7,719 bases of DNA. Origin: a bacterium. Its GTDB lineage: Bacteria; SZUA-79; Acidulodesulfobacterales; Acidulodesulfobacteraceae. The stretch lies in assembly GCA_021821565.1 (NCBI GenBank), contig JAKACI010000066.1, positions 1 through 7,719 of the forward strand. Direction: 5' to 3'. The notes below the pieces were generated by a model, which did not search any database, was not told where the DNA came from, and saw only the letters and a list, made by a program, of their open reading frames with translations. A program made the translations under genes and the position numbers. This document shows, one piece after another, positions 1 to 6,883 of the stretch (position 1 is the stretch's first letter; every line of letters starts with the position of its first letter).

Positions 1-25
1 TTTTCAATTTTCTTTTCTAAAAATT

Positions 26-47
26 TTATTAAAACTTTGCTTAATAA
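26..47. promoter_or_regulatory. Inverted repeat upstream of the transfer operon, candidate operator
   Basis: Perfect 7-bp arms TTATTAA (26-32) and TTAATAA (41-47) flank the 8-base spacer AACTTTGC, 16 bp before the first start codon. The right arm and spacer overlap the 20-bp motif at 32-51. In R388, TrwA, a ribbon-helix-helix protein, binds oriT and represses its own operon, so an operator for the adjacent ribbon-helix-helix protein is a reasonable inference. The left arm is not kept at the other two motif copies, so the dyad itself may be chance in such AT-rich DNA. Confidence 0.35.
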
Positions 48-51
48 GTAT
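32..51 (+). promoter_or_regulatory. 20-bp intergenic motif, copy 1
   Basis: First of three copies of AAACTTTGCTWWATWARTAT. It begins 31 bp before the start codon of the ribbon-helix-helix gene and ends just before its ribosome binding site (GAGG at 52-55). It matches copy 2 at 19 of 20 positions. Its TGCTTAATA could be read as a poor extended -10 element, but the transcript would then begin at about the ribosome binding site, so an operator role is at least as likely for this copy. Confidence 0.5.
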
Positions 52-62
52 GAGGATAAATT

Positions 63-419
63 ATGAAAAAAATAACAATTAGAATTTCAGATGAACTATA
101 CGAAAAAATTAAAATTAATACAAAGAACGGTTTGTCACAGAATAAAAATATTGAGAATTTAATCAAAGCGGGAATGCAAAAAAAGTCAAATGAATTTAAA
201 GAATTGATTGATTTTTTTAATAATAATTTTTTTAAGAAAGTGCATAAAGAGTTTAATGATTATCGTTATTTTCTTGTTAAAAATTTTAAAAATTACAATA
301 CCGACGGTAATAATAATTTCACAAATAATAATAACGATAAAAATGAAAAGATTGAAAATAAACTAAAAGGCGAAGCTTTTGCTGCTGAATTTTTCACTAA
401 ACTAAATACTAAAAAATAA
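63..419 (+). CDS. Ribbon-helix-helix protein, TrwA-like relaxosome accessory factor or operon regulator
   Basis: A 118-aa protein, close to R388 TrwA in length. Residues 1-41 look like a ribbon-helix-helix DNA-binding domain: a basic beta strand (KKITIRISDELYEKI), a first helix, then a turn and second helix (LSQNKNIENLIKAGM). Residues about 79-94 are an Asn-rich linker, and a short helix (LKGEAFAAEFFTKL) ends the protein. The start is supported by GAGG at 52-55. It opens a tight operon with the coupling ATPase and the MobF relaxase, the position trwA holds in R388, where the protein binds oriT, stimulates nicking and represses the operon. The domain is read from the sequence; the specific role is inferred from position and length. 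A plain CopG/Arc-type repressor is the main alternative. Confidence 0.75.
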   Translation: MKKITIRISDELYEKIKINTKNGLSQNKNIENLIKAGMQKKSNEFKELIDFFNNNFFKKVHKEFNDYRYFLVKNFKNYNTDGNNNFTNNNNDKNEKIENKLKGEAFAAEFFTKLNTKK

Positions 420-425
420 TTAAAT

Positions 426-430
426 GAGGA
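426..430 (+). promoter_or_regulatory. Ribosome binding site that sets the start of the second gene
   Basis: GAGGA lies 8 bases before the ATG at 439. The in-frame ATG at 424 overlaps this site and has only AT-rich sequence without a Shine-Dalgarno match before it, so 439 is the better start. Confidence 0.7.
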
Positions 431-438
431 TTAAAATT

Positions 439-636
439 ATGAGAAAAGATGTTGCGCTAATTAAAAAAAGAATTGCAGAATTAAACGTAGAAATTAAAAA
501 AATAGAACAGGAAAAAATTATCAAAGCCGGCAAATTGACGCTTTCTATTTTTTCTAAAGAAGCCGACTTTACCGTCGAAAATTTGTCTATTTTAAAAACT
601 AAATTATCAAGACTATTAATGATGGAGGATAAATAA
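439..636 (+). CDS. Small coiled-coil protein of the transfer operon
   Basis: A 65-aa charged, helical protein. Residues about 5-32 form a probable coiled coil (IKKRIAELNVEIKKIEQEKI), followed by IIKAGKLTLSIF and a second amphipathic helix near the C-terminus (LSILKTKLSRLL). The coiled coil followed by a KAGK/L segment recalls the small TraD/MobD-type accessory proteins encoded next to relaxases in Ti-like systems, but the resemblance is weak and is not a firm assignment. It starts 19 bp after the ribbon-helix-helix gene and ends 2 bp before the coupling ATPase gene, whose ribosome binding site lies inside this gene, so the genes are probably translationally linked. I chose ATG 439 over ATG 424 because of the GAGGA at 426-430. 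A role as relaxosome accessory protein is inferred from context only. Confidence 0.65.
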   Translation: MRKDVALIKKRIAELNVEIKKIEQEKIIKAGKLTLSIFSKEADFTVENLSILKTKLSRLLMMEDK

Positions 637-638
637 TT

Positions 639-2063
639 ATGTCCCTATATTTTTTGTTTTTACAGTTTCTAAATAAAGCTGTAGTTCTATTTAATAAATA
701 TATGTTGATCGCCATCGTTGTAATCTTTTTCTATATTGTTTATATTTTCATCATCATGGGCGGCGGTAATGACAAAAAAGGGAAGCACGTGCGCGGAGCA
801 AAATTAATTGACTTGACAAAAAAATCTTTAAATTTTAAAAGAATTTTTAAAAAAATAAAGCAAAAAAATAATGAGAGTATTTATCTCGGTGATGTAGAAC
901 TTCATCGCCAGGATGAGGATAAACAAAACATAATACTTGGTCGCCCCGGATCCGGTAAAACAACTATCTATAATGATATTATTCAAACATTAATTGATCG
1001 CGGAGAGAGAGGATTAATCTACGATGAAAAAAGTGCTTTTATTCAAAAATTTTACGATCCTTCTAAAGACTTAATCCTAAATATCGCCGACGCCCGATCA
1101 TTAAATTGGACGCTTTCAAATGAAATTAACGACAAAGTAGATCTGGTTTCGATCGCCAAATCTTTAATTCCAGACCCGCCCGCCGGAGTAGAAACACACT
1201 GGAACGAAACCGCAAGAGCTATTTTTATTGCGGTAATGCGGACAGGAATTAAAAGCGGACACGCTAAAAATCAAGAAATTTTTAGGGGATTGTCTCAAAA
1301 AGTAGATGATATTAAAGTTTTACTCGAAGAAGTCGGAGCCCCCGAAGTCATTCATATAAGCAATTCTAAAAACGCATCCGATGTAATGTCCACGCTGATG
1401 ACCTACATAAACTGGCTTGAATTTATCGAAGACGGCGATTTTAAAATAAAAGATTTTATTGACAATACCGATAAAAGATTTATTTTTATTGCAAACTCAA
1501 AAAAAATTAAAGACACTCAAAAGCCATTATTAACGCTGTTTATTGATTATTTTTCTAAAATTTTTTTATCATTGCCTGATAGTAACGACCGCCGCATGTA
1601 TGTTTTATTAGATGAGTTTGGAACATTAAACAGGTTAGATTCTATCGTAGATATGCTAGTCACAGGACGTTCCAAAGGTTTACGCGTATTTTCTGGAATG
1701 CAGGCAGTCGGTCAAATAGATAACCTTTATAACGAAAATGTGCGTAATACAATTATCAATTGCTGCTCTAATATTATTTTGTTAGCGCAAAATGATCCCG
1801 CTACGGCAAAATTATGCAGTGAAATCGTCGGCAGTCCGGAAATTTGGGAGCAGTCCAAGAGTAACGATATGTCAGGCGGAGAATCCGAACAATCGCAAAA
1901 ACAACTAAAAGCGCTTGTAATTCCAAACGAATTTCAAAATTTAGATAATTTAACCGCTTATGTTCGGATACTTAAAAATTGGCAGTTTACAAAAATCAAA
2001 AGAACAAATTATCCTGATAAAAATGAAGCCTTTATCTTAAAAGAAAAAATATTTCAATTATAA
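639..2063 (+). CDS. Type IV coupling protein (VirD4/TrwB/TraD-type DNA-transfer ATPase)
   Basis: A 474-aa membrane-anchored ATPase expected to link the relaxosome to the type IV secretion channel and to drive DNA transfer. Residues about 3-40 are strongly hydrophobic, one span or a tight hairpin, followed by a basic stretch. Walker A is GRPGSGKTT at 101-109. Walker B is VLLDEF at 322-327. GRSKGL (343-348) and GMQAVGQI (353-360) follow, a combination typical of the TrwB/TraD nucleotide-binding domain. The length is close to R388 TrwB (507 aa) and well below F TraD (717 aa); the C-terminal extension of TraD is absent, and little room is left for a periplasmic loop. GGAGG at 624-628 supports the start. 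The relaxase gene begins 14 bp downstream, matching the trwB-trwC order. The family call is firm; the exact partner channel is not visible here. Confidence 0.95.
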   Translation: MSLYFLFLQFLNKAVVLFNKYMLIAIVVIFFYIVYIFIIMGGGNDKKGKHVRGAKLIDLTKKSLNFKRIFKKIKQKNNESIYLGDVELHRQDEDKQNIILGRPGSGKTTIYNDIIQTLIDRGERGLIYDEKSAFIQKFYDPSKDLILNIADARSLNWTLSNEINDKVDLVSIAKSLIPDPPAGVETHWNETARAIFIAVMRTGIKSGHAKNQEIFRGLSQKVDDIKVLLEEVGAPEVIHISNSKNASDVMSTLMTYINWLEFIEDGDFKIKDFIDNTDKRFIFIANSKKIKDTQKPLLTLFIDYFSKIFLSLPDSNDRRMYVLLDEFGTLNRLDSIVDMLVTGRSKGLRVFSGMQAVGQIDNLYNENVRNTIINCCSNIILLAQNDPATAKLCSEIVGSPEIWEQSKSNDMSGGESEQSQKQLKALVIPNEFQNLDNLTAYVRILKNWQFTKIKRTNYPDKNEAFILKEKIFQL

Positions 2064-2077
2064 GAGGAGATTTAAAA

Positions 2078-5000
2078 ATGGCAGGATCAGTAAGCACTCC
2101 ATATCCTGAACAAGAATATTACAGTCAAGAAACCGGCGGCGTAGGCAAGGCGTGGGGTAAAGGCGCTGAAAAGTTTGGTTTCAAGATGGGAAACGAAGTC
2201 GGCGATCAAATAGTTAAAAATATGCGGGCAGGTATGAATCCCGCCGGCACAGAAACACTTGCCTATAATGCAGGCAGGGATAATCATCGCGATGCTTACG
2301 ATATTCATTTTTCGCCGTCAAAAAGTGTTTCTATCGTTGCCGAACTCGGACCAAAAGAGTTAGCCGATAAAGCTTTACATGCGCATTATGCCGGCGTTCA
2401 AGCCGCCATGAAACACATAGAATCTAATTACGCCGCCTATAGAACTACAACGAATAATATCACGACTATTGAAAAGAGCGGAAACTTAACTGTTTTTCAA
2501 TATACGCATCATACATCGCGATCGGTAAAAGAACAAGAACAATCAAAACAAAAAGCGCCTGATCCAAATTTAGGGACTCACAATCTGGTTGTTAATATGA
2601 CTTTTGCAAAAGATAGTTCGGTTAAAGCGCTTGAATCTAAACCTATTTTTAAAGCGCAAAAAGAGATGAACGCCGTTTATACCGCCGCCGTCGCAAATGA
2701 TTTAATTAAAAACGATGTAAAAATAAATTGGAAAGGTAATAGTTTTGAAATTGCAGGAGTATCTCAAGAATCAATTAAATTATTTTCTAAACGATCCGAA
2801 AAAATAGAAGCTAAAAAAGATGAGCTAAAAAAAGACACAACCTTAAGTAAAGATGCTATTTACAAAACGGCAAAGCTATCTACAAGAGCCGAAAAGGATA
2901 TATCTAAAAATATAAACGAATTAAAAGCCGACTGGCAAAAACAACTAAAAGACCATAATATTGATCTCCATAAAGAATTAGCCGAAGGACAAAAAAATGG
3001 TCAGAATATAGATATTAAAAATACATCGGAAATAGCGGAAAGAGTTGTAAAATCAGCTATAAACGATCTAATTGATAAAGAATCATTGATAAAAAAAACC
3101 GATTTTAATGCATATGCTTTAAAATTAGGAAAGGGTGCGGTTGAGATTGCCGATATAGAAAAAGCCGTTAAAAATAATTCAGAAATTATTAAAACAAAAT
3201 TAAATACCAATGAATTTTATACTACAGAATCTATGATTAAACTTGAAAGAGATATTGAAAATAATTTTAAAGCAGGGAAAGGTAAAGTCAGCGCTATAAC
3301 TACCGATTTAGATTTTATTGTAGATAAAATAAAAGAAACAGAGATTAACAAAACAGATAAAAGCGGAAAAGAATTTAAATTTTCGCAAGAGCAGGTAAGC
3401 GCCATAAAAGATGTCGTAACATCTAAAGATATTTATCATAACATTCAAGGACCCCCCGGCGCAGGTAAAACACAGATGGTTCAAGCTATTATTTCAATTG
3501 CGCAAGCCAATGGGATGAATGTGCGGCTTGTAAGCTTTCAAGGCCAAGCCGTTGATGTTTTAGCTAAATCTATAAATAATAGTTCCGTTTATTCGTCCAC
3601 TATAGCAGCGTCCTTAAATAAAGATATTGACGATAACACGATAGTAATCAAAGATGAAAGTTCTATGACTTCAGCTAAAGATTATAAATCTTTACAAGAT
3701 CAAATAGCAGGAAAACAAAATGTGCATTTTGTATCGATCGGGGACATGAATCAAAAACCAAGCATCAGCGCCGGCAGAGTTTTTGAACAATCCCAATCAA
3801 TAGTTTCAACATCTTTTTTAAATGAAAGCCACAGGCAGCAAAATAAAGAATATAAAGAAACGGTTGATTTATTCAGACATGGTCAAATAGATAAAGCTTT
3901 TGACAAAATGAAAGACGGAGGAAAAATAACAGAAATAAAGGACCAGGCGGAAAGAATAGAATTTGCTATAGATAAATTTCAAGAAAAAGGCGGAATTAAA
4001 GACGGCGTAAGTATTATTACCAATACAAACGCCGTTAAAGATATCTATAACGATAAAATTAAAAACATTCAAAAAGAAAACGGCGAATTAAAAAACGAAA
4101 CTAAAATTGAAGTCCGGACAAATAAATATATGCAGCCAGCAGAGATGCGCGATGCCGCAAATTACCAAAAAGGCGACTATATTTATTTAAAATATGCAGC
4201 TAAAGATTTAGGAAAACCCGGCGCCGATTTTATAGTAAAAGAAGTCAATTTAAAAGATAATACTTTAGAACTTAAAAGTCTAAAAGCTACTAATTTTAAT
4301 TTTACCGAATTAAAAAACGGACAGGTAAAAGACCATAATACTTTTTCTAATGCCGTTAAAACTGAAAACGGAGCGACTATTTCAACACAGACTTTAAGTA
4401 ATGTTGCAAATGCAGGCGATAAAATAAGTATATCAGGCGTTAAGGTTGAAAAAACAGAATACAAATTGGATCTTAACGATATTAATTTAATCAATAAAAT
4501 TGGCGGAGTATATACGCCGGAAATTAAAGAATTTGCAGAGGGCGAAAGGGTTAAAATTACTAAAAACGATACTAATAAATTTGATGTAAAAAATGGCCAG
4601 AGAGGAACTATTGAAAATATCAGAGAAAACGGCGCATATATTGATATAGATATTGACGGTAAAGGCATGAGAACAATTAAAACCAGTGAATACAATTATT
4701 TTGATCGCGGAAATGCATCCACTATAAACGGAGCTCAAGGCATGGATATGAATACCGTCATTTCAGATGCAAATAGTAATTTTGCTAATTTTCAAGATAC
4801 ATTAGTTGCTATATCCCGAGGAGTTAACGATTATCATATTGTCACCGATAATATGCAAAATCTTAATGAAAACAGCGGCGAAAGACAGGAAAAAACGTCA
4901 ACCCGTGATATTGAAAATATAGAGAGTTACATTAAAGAGCCTGATAAAGAACAGGATAAAGAACAAAAACCTGATAAAGAACAGGAACAGGACAAAGAAC

Positions 5001-5359
5001 AAGAGCCTGATAAAGAGCAAGATAAAGAACAGGAACAGGACAAAGAACAGGAACAAGAACAGGACAAAGAACAAGAGCCTGATAAAGAGCAAGAACAGGA
5101 CAAAGAGCAGGAACAGGACAAAGAGCAGGATTTGAATATAGAACAAGAATTAAACAACGAATGGGACGCGCTGGAAAATAATAATAATGAATGGGATCAA
5201 GAGATAACTGAAATTAGAGAAAATGACAATATTAATAATCAAAACAGTCAAGATGTCAGTCAAGATGTCAGTAATCAAGAAATTGTTAAAATAGAAACGG
5301 ATAACACTCAAGAAATAAGCAGACAAGCGGAACAAACGCAAAATATAAATGGACGATAA
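2078..5359 (+). CDS. MobF-type (TrwC/TraI) conjugative relaxase-helicase with atypical active site
   Basis: A 1093-aa protein expected to nick one strand at oriT, stay bound to the 5' end and unwind the DNA. The relaxase domain (about 1-260) shows YY (14-15), WGKGAEKFGF, D75 before FSPSKSVS (78-85), HHTSR (144-148) and DPNLGTH (162-168). TrwC-like STRAEK and ADWQKQL segments follow. The SF1 helicase domain has motif I GPPGAGKT (458-465), motif II KDESSM (525-530), GDMNQ (555-559), NESHRQ (582-587), an NGAQG motif V (884-888) and AISRG (911-915). Residues 954-1017 are a DKEQ repeat tail, then two NNEWD units. Oddities: TrwC's first strand and first tyrosine pair are missing, the first His of HTH is Gly166, and about 10 residues are inserted before DPNL. 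The start is fixed by GAGGAG (2064-2069); the upstream frame is open but only within the coupling gene. The family is certain; nicking activity is not. Confidence 0.93.
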   Translation: MAGSVSTPYPEQEYYSQETGGVGKAWGKGAEKFGFKMGNEVGDQIVKNMRAGMNPAGTETLAYNAGRDNHRDAYDIHFSPSKSVSIVAELGPKELADKALHAHYAGVQAAMKHIESNYAAYRTTTNNITTIEKSGNLTVFQYTHHTSRSVKEQEQSKQKAPDPNLGTHNLVVNMTFAKDSSVKALESKPIFKAQKEMNAVYTAAVANDLIKNDVKINWKGNSFEIAGVSQESIKLFSKRSEKIEAKKDELKKDTTLSKDAIYKTAKLSTRAEKDISKNINELKADWQKQLKDHNIDLHKELAEGQKNGQNIDIKNTSEIAERVVKSAINDLIDKESLIKKTDFNAYALKLGKGAVEIADIEKAVKNNSEIIKTKLNTNEFYTTESMIKLERDIENNFKAGKGKVSAITTDLDFIVDKIKETEINKTDKSGKEFKFSQEQVSAIKDVVTSKDIYHNIQGPPGAGKTQMVQAIISIAQANGMNVRLVSFQGQAVDVLAKSINNSSVYSSTIAASLNKDIDDNTIVIKDESSMTSAKDYKSLQDQIAGKQNVHFVSIGDMNQKPSISAGRVFEQSQSIVSTSFLNESHRQQNKEYKETVDLFRHGQIDKAFDKMKDGGKITEIKDQAERIEFAIDKFQEKGGIKDGVSIITNTNAVKDIYNDKIKNIQKENGELKNETKIEVRTNKYMQPAEMRDAANYQKGDYIYLKYAAKDLGKPGADFIVKEVNLKDNTLELKSLKATNFNFTELKNGQVKDHNTFSNAVKTENGATISTQTLSNVANAGDKISISGVKVEKTEYKLDLNDINLINKIGGVYTPEIKEFAEGERVKITKNDTNKFDVKNGQRGTIENIRENGAYIDIDIDGKGMRTIKTSEYNYFDRGNASTINGAQGMDMNTVISDANSNFANFQDTLVAISRGVNDYHIVTDNMQNLNENSGERQEKTSTRDIENIESYIKEPDKEQDKEQKPDKEQEQDKEQEPDKEQDKEQEQDKEQEQEQDKEQEPDKEQEQDKEQEQDKEQDLNIEQELNNEWDALENNNNEWDQEITEIRENDNINNQNSQDVSQDVSNQEIVKIETDNTQEISRQAEQTQNINGR
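4937..5128 (+). repeat. DKEQ repeat tract in the relaxase C-terminus
   Basis: An in-frame degenerate tandem repeat of 192 bp (residues 954-1017) with eleven DKEQ units, joined directly or by EQ, EP or KP. The DNA units are variants of GATAAAGAACAG and GACAAAGAGCAG, mostly 12-18 bp. The encoded tail is almost purely acidic, basic and Gln residues, so it should be an extended helix or disordered linker. Such a tract is prone to length change by slippage or unequal recombination. Confidence 0.95.
5245..5268 (+). repeat. Two-unit 12-bp tandem repeat in the relaxase gene
   Basis: CAGTCAAGATGT occurs twice without a gap, encoding the SQDVSQDVS segment near the C-terminus. It is an in-frame duplication in the same low-complexity tail as the DKEQ tract. 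Confidence 0.9.
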
Positions 5360-5381
5360 ATTTAATAATAGAGAGATTCAC

Positions 5382-5401
5382 AAACTTTGCTTAATAAATA
5401 T
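5382..5401 (+). promoter_or_regulatory. 20-bp intergenic motif, copy 2
   Basis: Second copy of AAACTTTGCTWWATWARTAT, in the 81-bp gap between the relaxase gene and the first exported-protein gene, starting 59 bp before its ATG. Only one base differs from copy 1. This gap is the first real break in the + strand gene series, so a promoter for the downstream genes is expected here. Confidence 0.55.
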
Positions 5402-5440
5402 AGCAATTCAAATTAATTTAATTTTTAAAGGATATAAATT

Positions 5441-6334
5441 ATGAAAAAAATATCAATAACATTTTTATTTTGTATCTGGATACTATTTTTAATTGTTATT
5501 TTTTGGGTTAATATAAAAGCATACGGTTTATCCGTCGGTGTTGCGATGAATACTAATTATAATTTAGCTATGAATGAAGGACTTTCTCAAAAAAAGACGA
5601 TTGCCAATAGTTATGAAATTTCTAAAGAAATATCGGTGTATACTTTATTTTTACCTTATTTAAGCTATTTAGAAAGACATAATCACTATTTTAAAAAATG
5701 CGATATTGTTAATAATCCAAAGACTTTAAATAATTTTGTGAGCGGTATAAATACAGGCTATGGAATAGATTTATACGCGCTGGAATATATGCAGAAAAAA
5801 GCTGAATTAGGCGCTAAAAATAAAATGATACGGCAAAATAAAGCTAAAAAATATATGAAATGCGTTGCAAGCTATGGTCTTGTTATAGCTCAAGCAATAG
5901 ATAATTTTCATAATTCATTGCAAACCGGCGCAGGTCAAATAATATCTAATAATGTTTATAAAATTAGAAATAATCAGTATTATAATATGATAGGACAAAG
6001 TCTTTATGATGCTATTGTTCATCAAAAATTAAGATATAAAACAGAGTTTCGCATTATTAAAAATCAAATTAAAAATAATAAATGCGTACTTTATAACAAA
6101 GACATTAAATGCGGCGGCGTGTTTTTAAATTTAGAATCATCGCCAAAAATGGATTTTGGCGGCTTGGAATGGTTTGATCCGCAGAGCGATTTTGCCGGTA
6201 TGAACGGAACAATAACTATCGGGTATAATAAAAATAGTGAAACCGGCTTAAGTATGGATAAAAGCAAAGCATTATCTCATATTTTAGAGAATACAAACAG
6301 CTTAACAAACGATTTATTAAATTCATTATTTTAA
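5441..6334 (+). CDS. Predicted exported protein of unknown function
   Basis: A 297-aa protein I do not recognise. The N-terminus is a classic signal peptide: KK, a hydrophobic core at residues 6-23, then KAYG with likely signal peptidase cleavage after Gly29. If it is not cleaved it would be a membrane anchor. The mature part is about 268 residues with four Cys (87, 141, 215, 224); Cys215 and Cys224 lie close together around a KDIKCGG segment and could form a disulfide in the periplasm. The middle is helical and basic, and the C-terminal part has Gly-rich segments (MDFGGLEWF, GMNGTITIGY). AAAGGA at 5427-5432 supports the start. It leads a new group after the relaxase gene, 14 bp before the next exported-protein gene. 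An envelope component of the transfer apparatus is possible from context only. Confidence 0.8.
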   Translation: MKKISITFLFCIWILFLIVIFWVNIKAYGLSVGVAMNTNYNLAMNEGLSQKKTIANSYEISKEISVYTLFLPYLSYLERHNHYFKKCDIVNNPKTLNNFVSGINTGYGIDLYALEYMQKKAELGAKNKMIRQNKAKKYMKCVASYGLVIAQAIDNFHNSLQTGAGQIISNNVYKIRNNQYYNMIGQSLYDAIVHQKLRYKTEFRIIKNQIKNNKCVLYNKDIKCGGVFLNLESSPKMDFGGLEWFDPQSDFAGMNGTITIGYNKNSETGLSMDKSKALSHILENTNSLTNDLLNSLF

Positions 6335-6348
6335 ATTGGAGGTTTAAA

Positions 6349-6864
6349 ATGTTTAAAAAATTATTAATAATTCTTATTTTTGTTTTTTTAGGATCGGCAA
6401 GTTCTGTTTACGGGTTCGGGATTTTCAATATCCCTTATAATAAATCCGACTCTAATTTTAATAAATTAGCAATGCGGGTTTATAATTCAAATAGCCCTTA
6501 TACATATTCAAGCGGAGCTTATACCTATAATGCCATACCGATAACAACGACTATGTCGGGTTGCAAGCTGATAAGTATAATAAGACAAACGCAGGGCTTT
6601 AATAATAAAGATATAGAAAACTACAAAATATGCAGCGGTTCTATATCCGAAGTTGAAAATACCAATCCTGCAGGATGGAACAATTTACCAAACGGCATAA
6701 AGCCTATTATAAATAATGTTATTCAAGAAGCCAGACAATACGGCAAGGCTAATGCTGATTATAACGGTTATAGAGTAATAGGAAAGGCGCAGGCGTATAA
6801 TAGCAATGCGGTTTATGTGTATGTTTTAAACGGGATAAAGTTAGAAGCGATGATGAGATTTTGA
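6349..6864 (+). CDS. Predicted small exported protein of unknown function
   Basis: A 171-aa protein I do not recognise. The signal peptide spans residues 1-22 (basic start, hydrophobic core, then SSVYG) with likely cleavage before Phe23. The mature protein of about 149 residues is rich in Asn, Tyr and Ser and has exactly two Cys (72 and 95), which could form a disulfide around a small helix. A Tyr-rich segment (residues 50-60) precedes the first Cys. The C-terminal third reads as helix (IINNVIQEARQYG) then strands (YNGYRVIGKAQAY, AVYVYVLNGI), suggesting a compact alpha/beta periplasmic domain. GGAGG at 6338-6342 supports the start, 14 bp after the previous gene, so the two are cotranscribed. 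The third copy of the 20-bp motif begins on the last base of its stop codon. Confidence 0.8.
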   Translation: MFKKLLIILIFVFLGSASSVYGFGIFNIPYNKSDSNFNKLAMRVYNSNSPYTYSSGAYTYNAIPITTTMSGCKLISIIRQTQGFNNKDIENYKICSGSISEVENTNPAGWNNLPNGIKPIINNVIQEARQYGKANADYNGYRVIGKAQAYNSNAVYVYVLNGIKLEAMMRF

Positions 6865-6883
6865 AACTTTGCTATATTAATAT
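6864..6883 (+). promoter_or_regulatory. 20-bp intergenic motif, copy 3
   Basis: Third copy of AAACTTTGCTWWATWARTAT, starting 56 bp before the ATG of the small membrane-protein gene. The AAACTTTGCT core and the final TAT are conserved. Here the core continues as TGCTATATT, a good extended -10 element (TGnTATAAT with one mismatch), which favours a promoter role for this copy. Confidence 0.5.

Noticed and set aside
32..51. Sigma-54 type promoter suggested by TTTGC in the 20-bp motif
   Set aside because: No GG-containing -24 element lies about 10 bp upstream in any of the three copies.
424..438. Upstream ATG at 424 as start of the small coiled-coil gene
   Set aside because: No ribosome binding site precedes it, and the GAGGA at 426-430 fits the ATG at 439.
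4183..4695. 170-codon open frame on the - strand within the relaxase-helicase gene
   Set aside because: It lies wholly antisense to a conserved helicase-family region, and its product is a biased Leu/Ser/Ile-rich sequence typical of the reverse of AT-rich coding DNA.
4718..4747. Loss of helicase motif V, since the usual Thr-x-His before the xxQG segment reads TINGAQG
   Set aside because: The GAQG core and the following AISRG motif are kept and this position varies in the family, so helicase loss is not supported.
4937..5128. Possible CRISPR-like or noncoding direct-repeat array
   Set aside because: Units are short, variable, without unique spacers, and keep the relaxase reading frame throughout, so this is a protein repeat.
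4898..5157. Two - strand frames giving repetitive Leu/Phe-rich and Ser/Cys-rich peptides
   Set aside because: They are the reverse reading of the DKEQ repeat tract; the apparent membrane protein is a repeat artefact.
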